From Planctomycetota bacterium (lineage in GTDB: Bacteria; Planctomycetota; JACOTG01; JAJDCM01): a stretch of DNA of 39,919 nucleotides. The position numbers and the translations under genes are program-made. Shown here piece after piece: positions 1 through 8,736 of the stretch. The DNA lies in contig JAJDCM010000230.1 of the NCBI GenBank assembly GCA_029260825.1, forward strand, positions 1 to 39,919, written 5' to 3'. Below the pieces are notes generated by a model. That model worked only from the letters and a program-made list of their open reading frames with translations, had not been told where the DNA came from and searched no databases. Position 1 is the stretch's first letter. Each line of letters opens with the position of its first letter.

Positions 1-696
1 CCCCTGAGGATCACGGAATCGAGGGTGGGAAAGAGACCCGGACGTGGCCAGAGAGAAGTCTGCGGTCCCCCCTTTCGGGCGCTCTCCGGGAGAATACCGA
101 GGCGCTACAACGAGAGGGAAACGCAACCGGAACGTTCCGTCCTCGTAATCGACCGGGACCTGGACGCCGATCTGAACAAGCACGTCCTGGGCGGGGCCGA
201 GGTTTGCGATCGACATCGTGAACATGTTCGGGCGCTGTTGCTCAAGAAGCGAGGCACTCTTGCCACTTTCCTTCGCCCTCTTGTAAACCGCTCTGGCTTC
301 CCGTCGCTCCTTGATCTTTCCCTCGATGAGCCGATCTCCGACAAGCATCCGCATCTGATGGACAGCCCCCTTTTCGGGAAGAGGAAAGACATAGACCGCC
401 TCGACCGGGTCGGCGCCGGGGTTGTAGAAGAGCTGAGTGACTTCGATCCGAGCCATGAGACCAGAGATGTTCATCTCCACCAGAGAACGCACCTCGGGAG
501 CGGGAAGATAGACCCCGTCTTCATTCGTGCGGAGGAGCAGGCCACCGACTTCTACCTCATCAAGAGTGACGGTGTCCGGAAGGTGGCCCGAACCATGCGG
601 ATCGACCGCTCTGGCGCGGGGAGACCACCAAAGAGCCGAAACCAGTAGACTTGCCATCATGAGAAGGCGCGGATGGACCGATTCCGATAGAAACAT
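1..696 (-). CDS. VIT-domain secreted protein, 3' part cut off by window edge
   Basis: An open frame of 232 codons reads leftward from ATG at 696 and runs off the window without a stop. An AGGAG ribosome site lies 8 nt before the ATG. Residues 1-30 form a signal peptide: a hydrophobic stretch (LLMMASLLVSALWW) ending in ARA before VD. From about residue 70 the sequence matches the vault/inter-alpha-trypsin (VIT) domain: VEMNISGLMARIEVTQLFYN, then PVEAVYVFPLP, then GDRLIEGKIKER and EARAVYKRAKESG. Bacterial proteins of this kind usually continue into a von Willebrand A domain and are exported or surface-anchored. That part would lie left of the window, so it cannot be confirmed. Molecular role unknown; adhesion or envelope interaction is the usual guess. 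The domain call is firm, the full architecture is inferred. Confidence 0.85.
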   Translation of the reverse strand, partial: MFLSESVHPRLLMMASLLVSALWWSPRARAVDPHGSGHLPDTVTLDEVEVGGLLLRTNEDGVYLPAPEVRSLVEMNISGLMARIEVTQLFYNPGADPVEAVYVFPLPEKGAVHQMRMLVGDRLIEGKIKERREARAVYKRAKESGKSASLLEQQRPNMFTMSIANLGPAQDVLVQIGVQVPVDYEDGTFRLRFPLVVAPRYSPGERPKGGTADFSLATSGSLSHPRFRDPQG

Positions 697-1304
697 AGTA
701 ATTACTCCTACCCTCTTCGCTTTCACACATTGCTCCGCGAGCTCGGAAGACGGAGCCCCCCTGGAGATGACCTGGATTTCGGCCGCGAGCATGCCCGCTC
801 GCCAGGGACAGACCCCATCCGATGTCTCGAAAGATCAGACCGGGAAAGCCTGCGATACAAAACACAACTGGATTGCTTCTCCTACCGCCCAGCAGGAGAC
901 GATGAACCATTCAAGGTCGGCTTCGCGAGGAATAAAATGCGGTGCCTGTACGACCGTCCTACGATCTTGGCAGCACAGAGTCCAGATCGATTCTCGAACT
1001 TCTTCCGACTGATTCGGTAACTCTCTCCATCGGGCCGGGATGGTCGGCAAGTTCATCTTCAACGATCTTTCTCAAGGCGCCATCGGGACGACCTGTCCGC
1101 GGGTTGCTGGCATTGACAACCAAGAGGATTCCGCTTATCGTTCAAAAAGACTGAATACAACATTTCGTCATAGCGGCTGGACTGCATGGCGCCAGGAACG
1201 ATCAACGAAACCTCCCCGTGTCCTCCATGAAGATCCAGTTCTCGGGAGACCGGGTGGTCACCATTCCGCGACTCTTCTAATAACCGACCACGGAGGGAAC
1301 TTTG
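697..1304. other. Intergenic region without a convincing gene
   Basis: About 600 bp separate the divergent VIT-domain and SGNH-hydrolase genes. Short open frames exist on both strands (for example 835-1062 minus and 730-1020 plus), but none has a recognisable motif, a good ribosome site or a natural-looking protein composition. A sigma-70-like promoter candidate lies at 1113-1141. No tRNA-like or phage-like signal was found. The region may hold the divergent promoters and a long leader, or remnants of a decayed gene. Confidence 0.5.
1113..1141 (+). promoter_or_regulatory. Candidate sigma-70-type promoter for the SGNH hydrolase gene
   Basis: A perfect -35 hexamer TTGACA (1113-1118) is followed after exactly 17 bp by TATCGT (1136-1141), which matches the -10 consensus at four of six positions. 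It would give a leader of about 155 nt before the GTG at 1305. This is a sequence match only. Confidence 0.4.
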
Positions 1305-2795
1305 GTGATCTCGCCGTCATCACAGGCGTCACCGGAAGTGAGGCGTCGATCCGGATTCCGCCTGGTCGCGCTCGCCTTGGGCGTTCTCCTCGTCGGGGCC
1401 GTGGAGCTCACCCTGAGGCTGCTGGGCTTTTCCAGTCCCGATCGGGCGACGGATCCTTTCGTGGGCTTCAGTTCCATCCAGCCTTTGTTTGTCCCGGACG
1501 AGACAGGGAACCGCTTCGAAATCTCGCCCTCACGCCAGGTGTACTTCCGTCCCGATTCCTTTCCGACAAACAAGAGTGACTCGACCTTTCGCATCTTCTG
1601 TCTGGGTGGCTCCACCGTGCAAGGCCGCCCTTTTGAGCCCCCGACAGCTTTCACCACCTGGCTACGCCTGGGTCTGCAGGCTGCGGAGAAAGACCGGAAC
1701 TGGGAGGTCATCAACTGCGGTGGAATCTCCTACGCGAGCTACCGGCTGGTTCCCATTCTCGATGAGGTTCTCGGTCACGACCCGGATCTCATCATCCTCT
1801 ACACCGGTCACAACGAGTTCCTGGAGGAAAGGACCTACGGGGACATCAAGCACAAGCATCCAATGCTCCGGTGGATCCTCGAGCGGGCCTCCCGTCTCCA
1901 TTCCTTGGTGCTGTTGCGACGCGCCTGGCACTCCGTGGTGGAAAGCTCAGCCGGCGATGGATCGGAGCCGACTGCAGACAAGCAGGATGTCCTCTCTCAG
2001 GAAGTTGACGCTCTTCTCGATCAGCACGACGGCTTTCTCGCCTATCGTCGCGACGAAGGATTCGAGAGAGGAGTGGTCGCCCACTTCGCCCACAACCTGC
2101 GACGCATGATTGATCTCACCCGTGAGGCCGGGGTGTCGCTCGTTCTGGTGAATCCGGTAAGCAACCTTCGCGATTCACCTCCCTTCAAGTCCCAGCACCG
2201 CGAGGGCCTCAACCCGGATGAAGACAAAAGGTTCAACCAGCTGGTGAAACAGGCTCGCGAGGAGGCGCGCTGGAACAAGCACAGGGCCGTTGACCTCTTG
2301 CAGAAAGCCATCGCCATCGATGACCAGTTCGCCGCAACCCACTGGGAGTTGGGTCGATTTTGCGATGATCTCGGACTCCCCCGGAAAGCGCGAGACGCCT
2401 ATATCCGGGCCAAAGAGCTCGACGTCTGCCCACTTCGGGCGAGGGAGTCCATCCACGAGATCCTCGTTGAGAGCGCGGTTCGAGAAAACATCCCACTCGT
2501 CGATGCCCGTCGGGTGATCGAGGAGCTGAGCCGGGATGGAATTCCCGGCACCGATTGGCTCATCGACCACGTCCATCCGACGATCCGTGGGCACCAGCGC
2601 ATCGCCGATGCCATCCTGTCCGGGTTGATCCGCCTGGGTCATGTGCGCCCCGGTCCGGGTTGGGAGGGAGTAAGGGATCACCAGTTTGACGAGCATGAAA
2701 AATCGTTGCCTCGGGCTTACCACGCCCGGGCGATCAAGAGGCTCGAGCGCCTCCAGGTCTGGGCGCGCCAGCGGGCGGCTCCCCAGGACCGGTAG
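1305..2795 (+). CDS. Membrane-anchored SGNH/GDSL hydrolase with TPR-like insert
   Basis: Probable start is GTG at 1305, 7 nt behind GGAGGG (1292-1297); a TTG at 1302 is the alternative. Residues about 20-42 form one N-terminal membrane segment (LVALALGVLLVGAVELTL), so the catalytic part probably faces the periplasm. SGNH blocks are visible (residues counted from the TTG): GGS with catalytic Ser near 104, the block II glycine in NCGGISYAS near 141, GHNE with Asn near 171, and a late DHVHP near 440 supplying the Asp/His pair. Between the last two blocks, residues about 330-390 (AVDLLQKAIAIDDQFAATHW and following) look like one or two TPR helices. Such proteins act as esterases or acyl-group hydrolases on polysaccharides or lipids; the substrate here is unknown. 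The gene is convergent with the formylglutamate hydrolase gene and seems to stand alone. Confidence 0.85.
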   Translation: MISPSSQASPEVRRRSGFRLVALALGVLLVGAVELTLRLLGFSSPDRATDPFVGFSSIQPLFVPDETGNRFEISPSRQVYFRPDSFPTNKSDSTFRIFCLGGSTVQGRPFEPPTAFTTWLRLGLQAAEKDRNWEVINCGGISYASYRLVPILDEVLGHDPDLIILYTGHNEFLEERTYGDIKHKHPMLRWILERASRLHSLVLLRRAWHSVVESSAGDGSEPTADKQDVLSQEVDALLDQHDGFLAYRRDEGFERGVVAHFAHNLRRMIDLTREAGVSLVLVNPVSNLRDSPPFKSQHREGLNPDEDKRFNQLVKQAREEARWNKHRAVDLLQKAIAIDDQFAATHWELGRFCDDLGLPRKARDAYIRAKELDVCPLRARESIHEILVESAVRENIPLVDARRVIEELSRDGIPGTDWLIDHVHPTIRGHQRIADAILSGLIRLGHVRPGPGWEGVRDHQFDEHEKSLPRAYHARAIKRLERLQVWARQRAAPQDR

Positions 2796-2813
2796 TGTGA
2801 TGCAGAATCACAC
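2795..2813. terminator. Hairpin between convergent genes, possible bidirectional terminator
   Basis: GTGTGAT (2795-2801) and ATCACAC (2807-2813) form a perfect 7-bp stem with a 5-nt loop. The stem covers the junction of two convergent genes and overlaps the stop codon of both. No clear U-tract follows on either side, so termination is plausible but unproven. Confidence 0.4.
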
Positions 2814-3530
2814 CACTGTTGTGGCAAAATCAAACCCTTCGCAAAAATCCAGGAGCGCCGACGCGACCCGTTCTCGTTTCCTCTCCACGGGTAGCCTCAA
2901 CGTTCGCGACAACTCGAGCTGAACCCAGGGCATTTCCCGGCCGTGACTCCGGGTGATATATCCACCCGCAAAAGGATCATCCACGGTGACCCTCTCACCG
3001 GGAAAAGCCGAAACGAAGCAGGCTTTGAGCCTCTCGACCCAGGAAGGTGGGCACGCACCATCACCGCTCCCGAGGCAAACCATCGGTCGCTCCACCCCCT
3101 GGTCGGGGCCGATCGGAGGGCCAAACTCCGCCATGGTATGACAGTCCACCGCAAGGCAAAGCTCCGGCCTCCGAGAAAGGGCAATCTCTCTCAGGCGCTG
3201 GTGATATGGCTCGTAGTAGCGTGCGAGCAATGTCTCGACGATTGCTTCTGGCAAAGACTCCTCATAAACGGGCACGTCCCAGCACGTATGGGTCTTCACC
3301 ACCCCATCTTTGCGGAAATCCTCCGGCGACCGATTAAGATCCACAAACGCACGAGCAACCTCAGCATCCACGAAGTGGGACACGAGTTCTGACAGGAATC
3401 CGTAGATCTCGGCAGCCTGCTCGTCTCCATCTCGAACGATTTCCGCAACGGAAAGAATCGACAGGTCTTCCAGCTCACGAGGCAGTGCGAGTCCGGAATG
3501 AGGTACGGATATCAGGAGTGGTAGCTTCAC
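2808..3530 (-). CDS. N-formylglutamate amidohydrolase family protein
   Basis: 240 aa. The family hydrolyses N-formyl-L-glutamate, or related N-acyl amino acids, to free glutamate and formate, using a zinc site. Visible family motifs are ISVPHSG near the N-terminus, VDLNRSP near residue 65, DCHTM near residue 130 and a GGYITRSHG segment near residue 190. Start is GTG at 3530, sharing four bases (GTGA) with the stop of the upstream GGT-family gene and preceded by GGAGG, so the two are translationally coupled. It is the last gene of the minus-strand operon. No histidine-degradation genes (hutU, hutH, hutI) lie nearby. Its job here is therefore more likely removal of an acyl cap from a glutamate or peptide than classical histidine breakdown; that is inference. 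Confidence 0.85.
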   Translation of the reverse strand: MKLPLLISVPHSGLALPRELEDLSILSVAEIVRDGDEQAAEIYGFLSELVSHFVDAEVARAFVDLNRSPEDFRKDGVVKTHTCWDVPVYEESLPEAIVETLLARYYEPYHQRLREIALSRRPELCLAVDCHTMAEFGPPIGPDQGVERPMVCLGSGDGACPPSWVERLKACFVSAFPGERVTVDDPFAGGYITRSHGREMPWVQLELSRTLRLPVERKRERVASALLDFCEGFDFATTVV

Positions 3531-5146
3531 GAGCCTGGCCTCCGGATCGGTCCACCAGCGGAACCATCTCGCCTTGGATCCGCGACTCCCGTAAAACCCT
3601 CTCGATCCCGAAGGACGAGCTGAATACAGCCAAGATAGAACGAGAAAGGGTCGCGGGGATCGACCTCGAGACCAACACGCTCGAGCGCTCTTGGAATGTC
3701 ATCCCGAAACCGGGAGATTTCAAGAGAAACCTTTCCCTGCACCGAGCAATGCAGTCGGGGTGCCGCCACCGCGTCGTAGGGAGTCCGGGTTCGAAGACGC
3801 AGCAATACCTGAAGGATCGCCGACACGATCCGTTCACTACCCGGCGACCCGATGGCAAGGAACGGCCTCGGACCCCGAAAGACCATCGTCGGCGCAACAC
3901 TCGCCCAGGGCGGAGCATTGGGACGCATGTAGTACGGGTGAGATATATCCTTATACTCAAACGCGGACATGTAATTATTGTACAAGAACCCGAGCTCAGG
4001 GGTCATCACAAACGACCCGAACACACGTTCAATGGACTGGGTCAGCGCAACGACATTTCCAGCGTTGTCCATCACCGACAGATGAGTCGTCTCCCCCTGG
4101 GTCTTGATCCGCTTGCGAATCTGAGCCGAAGCCAGACGGGCATAGTCTCGATTGACAAGGCGAGAGTCCTCGACCTGAGGATAAAACTGAGGATCAAAGG
4201 GACGATCCCGCCGATCCAGCGCGCCTCTTCGGATGACCTCGGCCAGAAGGAGGGCCCCCTTCGGCGTATCCGGATTCCAGAGCTTCTCGGGGAAATTCTC
4301 GATCATGTGAAGCATCTCGATGAGCACACGCCCCGACCCCGGAGGAGGAAACGTGATCACTCTCGAACCGAGAAAACGGGTCGACACCGGTTTCCTTTCG
4401 ATCGGCCAGGGAATCCGGGCCAGATCGTCGGCATGGAGAAGCCCACCGTGAGCTTCCATGTCCTGGTGAATAACCTGTGCAATTTCGCCGGTGTAGAAGT
4501 CCTCGATTCCGGCGCTGGCAAGTCGTCGAAGAGTTGCTGCCAGGACAGGTTGACAGATTCGACTTCCAACCGGATGGGGCCGGGTCCCCTTCCGCAAGAA
4601 AACGCCCCCGCCGGAATGCTCACGAAGGTTCTTCGCCTCTCTCTTGGAGAGCGCGTGAAAAAGTTCGGAGACCTCGAACCCTTTCTCTGCAAGGGCAATC
4701 ACCGGCTCAAGAACCTGTTCCAGCTTCATGCTTCCATAGGTCGAGAGAACGTAGGACAGGGTCGCCGGAGTACTCGGCACCGTGGTTGCACTGTGTCCTC
4801 GCCGCATCTCGGCCTTGGATAGACTTTCTGGCGCGGCGCGGTTCGGGGCTCGGGACGAGCCATCAAGAGCCACCGTTTCACGAGGATCCGCCCGATGAAG
4901 GAGCACAAACGTCTGTCCGCCGAGGCCAGAGGCCTGGGGCTCGCAGACACCAAGAGCAAACGCAGCCGCCACCGCGGCGTCAAAAGCATTCCCCCCCTCG
5001 GATAAGATTCCGGACGCGATCCGTGTGGCCTCATGATGGGCTGTCGATGCCATCCCGTGCTTGGAAAACGCCAGGCGCTGGGGTTGGAATCGGCCGGAGC
5101 CAAGCTCGGTCCACTCCACGTTCTTCTTCTTTTTTCTCTCGGCCAT
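3527..5146 (-). CDS. ggt: Gamma-glutamyltranspeptidase-family Ntn hydrolase, paralog 1
   Basis: 539 aa from ATG at 5146, preceded by GGAGG and only 4 bp behind the stop of the ATP-grasp/M20 gene; longer upstream starts would overlap that gene. The family self-cleaves before a nucleophilic Thr, here Thr353 in GETTHLSVMD, followed by NAGNVVALTQS. The carboxylate-binding Arg of the family is kept (Arg99 in SSRAP). Several other residues that hold the gamma-glutamyl group in the E. coli enzyme are changed: the NNQMDDF segment is NNYMSAF, the Asn of TLN is Glu, and SPGG is SPGS. There is no signal peptide, so the protein is probably cytoplasmic, unlike periplasmic Ggt. Family membership is firm, but the true substrate may be another amide or peptide. 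A paralog lies at 22260-23846. Confidence 0.87.
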   Translation of the reverse strand: MAERKKKKNVEWTELGSGRFQPQRLAFSKHGMASTAHHEATRIASGILSEGGNAFDAAVAAAFALGVCEPQASGLGGQTFVLLHRADPRETVALDGSSRAPNRAAPESLSKAEMRRGHSATTVPSTPATLSYVLSTYGSMKLEQVLEPVIALAEKGFEVSELFHALSKREAKNLREHSGGGVFLRKGTRPHPVGSRICQPVLAATLRRLASAGIEDFYTGEIAQVIHQDMEAHGGLLHADDLARIPWPIERKPVSTRFLGSRVITFPPPGSGRVLIEMLHMIENFPEKLWNPDTPKGALLLAEVIRRGALDRRDRPFDPQFYPQVEDSRLVNRDYARLASAQIRKRIKTQGETTHLSVMDNAGNVVALTQSIERVFGSFVMTPELGFLYNNYMSAFEYKDISHPYYMRPNAPPWASVAPTMVFRGPRPFLAIGSPGSERIVSAILQVLLRLRTRTPYDAVAAPRLHCSVQGKVSLEISRFRDDIPRALERVGLEVDPRDPFSFYLGCIQLVLRDREGFTGVADPRRDGSAGGPIRRPGS

Positions 5147-5150
5147 GGTC

Positions 5151-7295
5151 CTATCCTCCAATTGCTTCTTGATGGAGAAACTGGGCAAGCAAGAGGGTTC
5201 TCTTGACGAGACTGAGTCGAAGGATACATTCCTGAGGAGTTCCAAGATCTCGCCCAACCGGTCCGATCCCACAAATCGTTGGCGTATCCTTGGGAACAAG
5301 ACCCGCTACCGACGGCCACACAGAAGATTCCGTCTCCAGAGGAATGTCCCAGACCTCCGCCGTCTTCCGAAGAGCATCAAGAAGAGGTGCATTGATCTTG
5401 CGGTCCCGGAACGGAGGTCGATCCGAAAGCCTCTTGAGCTCCCATCGCAGTCCCCGTGCTGAAACCATCCCGCGCATCTTTTCCTCCAGCTCATCGCCAC
5501 GCTTCGAATCGGGAAACGTGAGGAGAACCGTGGACGTTGCGCGATGGGGAATCCTCTGGGGAAGTTGATCGGTGGTGATCGAAAACGGCGAAACCGAGAC
5601 CCGGCCCTTCGAGGAAGTCAAGCTGGAAAACGCTTCGAGCTGAGCACACATCCAGCGCAAGACTTCCGGCTTCTTCATGGTCTGTCCGGGACGAAAGGAA
5701 TCTCCTTCTGCCCGGAATCGCAGCTTCCGCAAGCCGCGACGTGCGGTCACGATATTCTCGCCCCGGATTCCAGGGCGCAAGACGAGGACCTGGCTGGCGC
5801 GCTGCGCTGCCTCACGAATCACCTTGGCGCTATACCGACAGTCTCGACCTTCGTCACGATAATAGAGCACTCCAAGCTTCAATTTCCGGAGGGATCGAGA
5901 ATGGCGCAGGGCTCGAAGAGCATACTCGAGCATGACCAGAGGAGCGCGCGAAGAGGCGATTCCCGGCCCAAAGATCCACTCGGGCTCTCGCCGGAACACC
6001 GGTGACGTGATCTCCCCATCCGCGGGTACGTCATAATGCCCGATGAGAAGTGTCCCACCATCAAGCCCCGCCTCCGATTCATACGCAAGGGTTGCATCCC
6101 CGGAAAGATCTTTCATTCTACGGAGGCCGACTTCTTGCAGCCGGGCACCGATCCGGGATTCCACATCTTCAAGACCAAGCGGATCATCGGTGGAGCTTGG
6201 CAGAGTTGCCCATTCTTGCAGCCTCTTCTCGAGCCGATCTCGACGCGAAGTGATGAACGAGAACACCTGGGACGTCTGCCCCTTGGCCCGGTCAAGATCA
6301 GGAGGCTGAGGTGTGCCGAAGTAGCGGGCGCTGGCAACCTCCACGAGACGCAAGATCACCGCATCGAAATCCAACCCGACCTCCGCCGCCCCCACGAGAT
6401 ACGATCCATGCTCTCCGAGGCTCGGAAGGCTATTGATCTCGAGGATGTAGAGCTCGCCTCGCTCATCCAGCCTCATGTCGACCCGAGCGCAATCAAAGCA
6501 CCCGAGCGCGGTGAACGCTCGCAAGGATAGATCCTTTGCCCGAGCAAGGAGTTCCTCACCGATCGGAGCCGGACAGGCGTGGGAGATGGTCCGTCCGCTA
6601 ACACCTTTCTTATCCTCATAGGTGTAGATCGGCGCCCCCTCTCCGAACAACAATTCGACCGGCGGTAGAATCTCCGGAGGGCTGTTTCCAAGCAATCCAA
6701 CGTTGACTTCTCTCCCCGAGATGAATTCCTCAACGAGCACCGCCTGGGTGTATTCTTCAAAAATCACTTTCGCCGCCGCACGCACCTCTTCTTCGTTGTG
6801 GGCGATCGTGAGGCCAAAGGACACCGCCTCGTTCTTTGGCTTCACGACGACCGGATAGCGGAGCTCTCCCAAAGGAGCATCCGGGTGATCCAGGACGGAA
6901 AACTCCGGAGTCGGAAGGCCGTTCTGCTTCAAGATCATCTTGGTGACGACCTTATCCAGTGCCAGAGAATGAGCCAGGGGACCGGAGGCCACGTACGGAA
7001 TCCCCATCATCTCCAAAATGGAAGGAACGTGGGTGTACCGAGCTTGCCCCTGAATCCCGTACGAGACGTTGAAGACCATTCCGGGTCGCTCCCCTTTGAC
7101 CACCTGAGGCATGAAGTCCTCGAGGTGATCGACGAGATTCTTATCCGCCTCGATGGATGTGACCTGGTGCCCGCCCTTCTTCAGGGCTCTGGTGATCTTC
7201 TCGATCGTCTTGATCCCGATGAGCTCCCGGTTGGGAGTTCCAAAGAGGTTGATCACGTTCCGGCTGTTCCGGTTGTATACGATTGCAATTTTCAT
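5151..7295 (-). CDS. D-Ala-D-Ala-ligase-like ATP-grasp enzyme fused to an M20-peptidase-like domain
   Basis: 714 aa. Residues 1-325 resemble D-Ala-D-Ala ligase: GIPYVASGPLAHSLALDKVV (about 98-117), ATP-grasp lysine in VVKPKNE (152), VEEF (188-191), and the metal-binding EIN (286-288) with SLPSLGEHG. The usual N-terminal EREVS motif is missing, so the substrate is probably not D-Ala. After a linker, residues about 370-710 resemble an M20/M28-type metallopeptidase with a dimerisation insert: GHYDV (419-423, His and Asp ligands kept), GPGIASSR (443-450, where the bridging Asp of M20 enzymes is absent) and DEG (481-483). The second half may be a weak or binding-only peptidase. ATG at 7295 follows GGAG at 8 nt. 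The protein could make an amide or peptide bond and also hydrolyse or bind one, next to GGT and formylglutamate hydrolase genes. Confidence 0.8.
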   Translation of the reverse strand: MKIAIVYNRNSRNVINLFGTPNRELIGIKTIEKITRALKKGGHQVTSIEADKNLVDHLEDFMPQVVKGERPGMVFNVSYGIQGQARYTHVPSILEMMGIPYVASGPLAHSLALDKVVTKMILKQNGLPTPEFSVLDHPDAPLGELRYPVVVKPKNEAVSFGLTIAHNEEEVRAAAKVIFEEYTQAVLVEEFISGREVNVGLLGNSPPEILPPVELLFGEGAPIYTYEDKKGVSGRTISHACPAPIGEELLARAKDLSLRAFTALGCFDCARVDMRLDERGELYILEINSLPSLGEHGSYLVGAAEVGLDFDAVILRLVEVASARYFGTPQPPDLDRAKGQTSQVFSFITSRRDRLEKRLQEWATLPSSTDDPLGLEDVESRIGARLQEVGLRRMKDLSGDATLAYESEAGLDGGTLLIGHYDVPADGEITSPVFRREPEWIFGPGIASSRAPLVMLEYALRALRHSRSLRKLKLGVLYYRDEGRDCRYSAKVIREAAQRASQVLVLRPGIRGENIVTARRGLRKLRFRAEGDSFRPGQTMKKPEVLRWMCAQLEAFSSLTSSKGRVSVSPFSITTDQLPQRIPHRATSTVLLTFPDSKRGDELEEKMRGMVSARGLRWELKRLSDRPPFRDRKINAPLLDALRKTAEVWDIPLETESSVWPSVAGLVPKDTPTICGIGPVGRDLGTPQECILRLSLVKRTLLLAQFLHQEAIGG

Positions 7296-7374
7296 GAGAT
7301 GAACTCTCCAAAGCAGTTGTTTCCCCGATCAGAGTGATTCTCTGCCAGGACCCATCTTGTACTCAACCGAAACA

Positions 7375-8736
7375 TCAAAATGCTACTTCAATCCTCACTC
7401 CAACCACCACCGCATCCTCCAGCTTTGGATCACCTCCCGGATGCACGACGTATTGAAGATCCGGCTGAACCGAGAGCCAGGAGTTGATGGACGCCTGATA
7501 CGTCAACTCCAGGGCAACCTCCCATTCCTCAGGCCGTGGTTCACCCGGAGACACCCGACGAACCCGATTTCCCAGGTGTGCCACCGCCACGGCGACGCCC
7601 ACCCGATCCTCACACCGGCCCGGAACAAGGCCTCGACAAACGAAACCGCCGCCGAAGTAGCGGTCCACCGGAGATGCCTTGTCACTTGCAAATCCAGCCC
7701 TTCCGAAAAGGGAAAAACCCCGATCAGAATCACCGGCCCCCCTGAGAACATCCTTCTCGGCGAGGAAATAGACCCCGGGACCTCCTTGCGAGGTGGAGGG
7801 AGTCAGTCCCCCGTTCCCAGGGGATGTGTCGTCAAAATCACCCGTGTATTTCCAGATCCCGCACGCGATCTTTCCGTAACCAGGAGTACCGCTCCCCGAT
7901 GCGGCCGTCCCGTCTTCGCCGTCTTCGTCATCAGCCCGGCCTCCTCCAACAACATGGCCCACCTCAGCAAGCAGGAGAACCCCATCATCGTGATCCAGAT
8001 CGATCTGAATTCCTCGGGGATCACCCGGATCACCCGGAACACCGTCCAATACCGCGCCTTGAATGTACAAAGACTCGGAGGGACGAACCAGAAGCCGGGC
8101 GCCCAGGGAGGTCACGGAAAAGATCGACGGCCCGTTCTTTCCGGAGAGGCCAAACTCCCCGCCAATTCCGTGGGAACTCTGGAGAAAAAGCTGAGCCGAA
8201 TCGATGACGTCGAATTCAGAATTGACGTCATAAAGACCCATCTTGAGGGAGCCCCCCCCGTTCGAAAATTCCTGTTCGAACCACGCCTCGAAAAGCTTGA
8301 AGCCTCCGGGTGCCTCGATGTTGCTCACTCCCTGTAGATCCCCCACCGCCGAACTGATGCTCCCCCCGTGGTTATGAATCCCGTAGAAGAGCATCCGGCC
8401 GCCAGGCCAGCCGAACAACGGCTCGAGATCCAGACCCGCCACAACATCCACATTGCCCAGCACCTCGGTCTCACGCTTCACACCACCCAGAACGTTGGAG
8501 AGAACGTCCACGGTGTAGACGAGTTCCACGGAGATCCCATTCTCTTCCAGGAGCGATCGGAAACTCCCCCATCCCTCGCCAGGAGCATCTCGGGAAAAAG
8601 ATGGCTCCGTCGATGCATCACAAGGAGATCCTGAGCCCACGATGACACAAACAGCCAGTTGCAAAAAAACAACTCTTGCCAAGGACGATTCAGACTGCCG
8701 AGTCAACGGATGCCCCATTCTCTGCTGGTGGATCAT
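7375..8736 (-). CDS. OprB-like carbohydrate-selective porin
   Basis: 453 aa from ATG at 8736, which overlaps the TGA of the preceding gene (TGATG), so translation is coupled; a later ATG at 8718 is possible. A hydrophobic stretch (VVFLQLAVCVIVGSG) suggests a signal peptide. The body shows OprB-family features: VYTVDVLSNVLGG near residue 50, ending of an early repeat in MGLYDVNSEFD, GPGVYFLAEKDV, GFSLFGRAGFASD, and a final strand ending in Phe, as outer-membrane barrels do. OprB porins let sugars or other small solutes cross the outer membrane. An acidic, glycine-rich loop (about 265-285, GGGRADDEDGEDG) could sit at the pore mouth or bind cations. Placement behind an MscK gene suggests solute entry coordinated with osmotic state. 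Confidence 0.83.
   Translation of the reverse strand: MIHQQRMGHPLTRQSESSLARVVFLQLAVCVIVGSGSPCDASTEPSFSRDAPGEGWGSFRSLLEENGISVELVYTVDVLSNVLGGVKRETEVLGNVDVVAGLDLEPLFGWPGGRMLFYGIHNHGGSISSAVGDLQGVSNIEAPGGFKLFEAWFEQEFSNGGGSLKMGLYDVNSEFDVIDSAQLFLQSSHGIGGEFGLSGKNGPSIFSVTSLGARLLVRPSESLYIQGAVLDGVPGDPGDPRGIQIDLDHDDGVLLLAEVGHVVGGGRADDEDGEDGTAASGSGTPGYGKIACGIWKYTGDFDDTSPGNGGLTPSTSQGGPGVYFLAEKDVLRGAGDSDRGFSLFGRAGFASDKASPVDRYFGGGFVCRGLVPGRCEDRVGVAVAVAHLGNRVRRVSPGEPRPEEWEVALELTYQASINSWLSVQPDLQYVVHPGGDPKLEDAVVVGVRIEVAF

Noticed and set aside
835..1062. Possible 75-aa minus-strand gene upstream of the VIT-domain gene
   Set aside because: It has no clear ribosome site, domain or membrane pattern; chance open frame is more likely.
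3485..4822. Long plus-strand open frame of 445 codons opposite the GGT-family gene
   Set aside because: It lies antisense to a well-supported Ntn hydrolase, has no family motif and is rich in Arg, Gly and Pro as shadow frames are.
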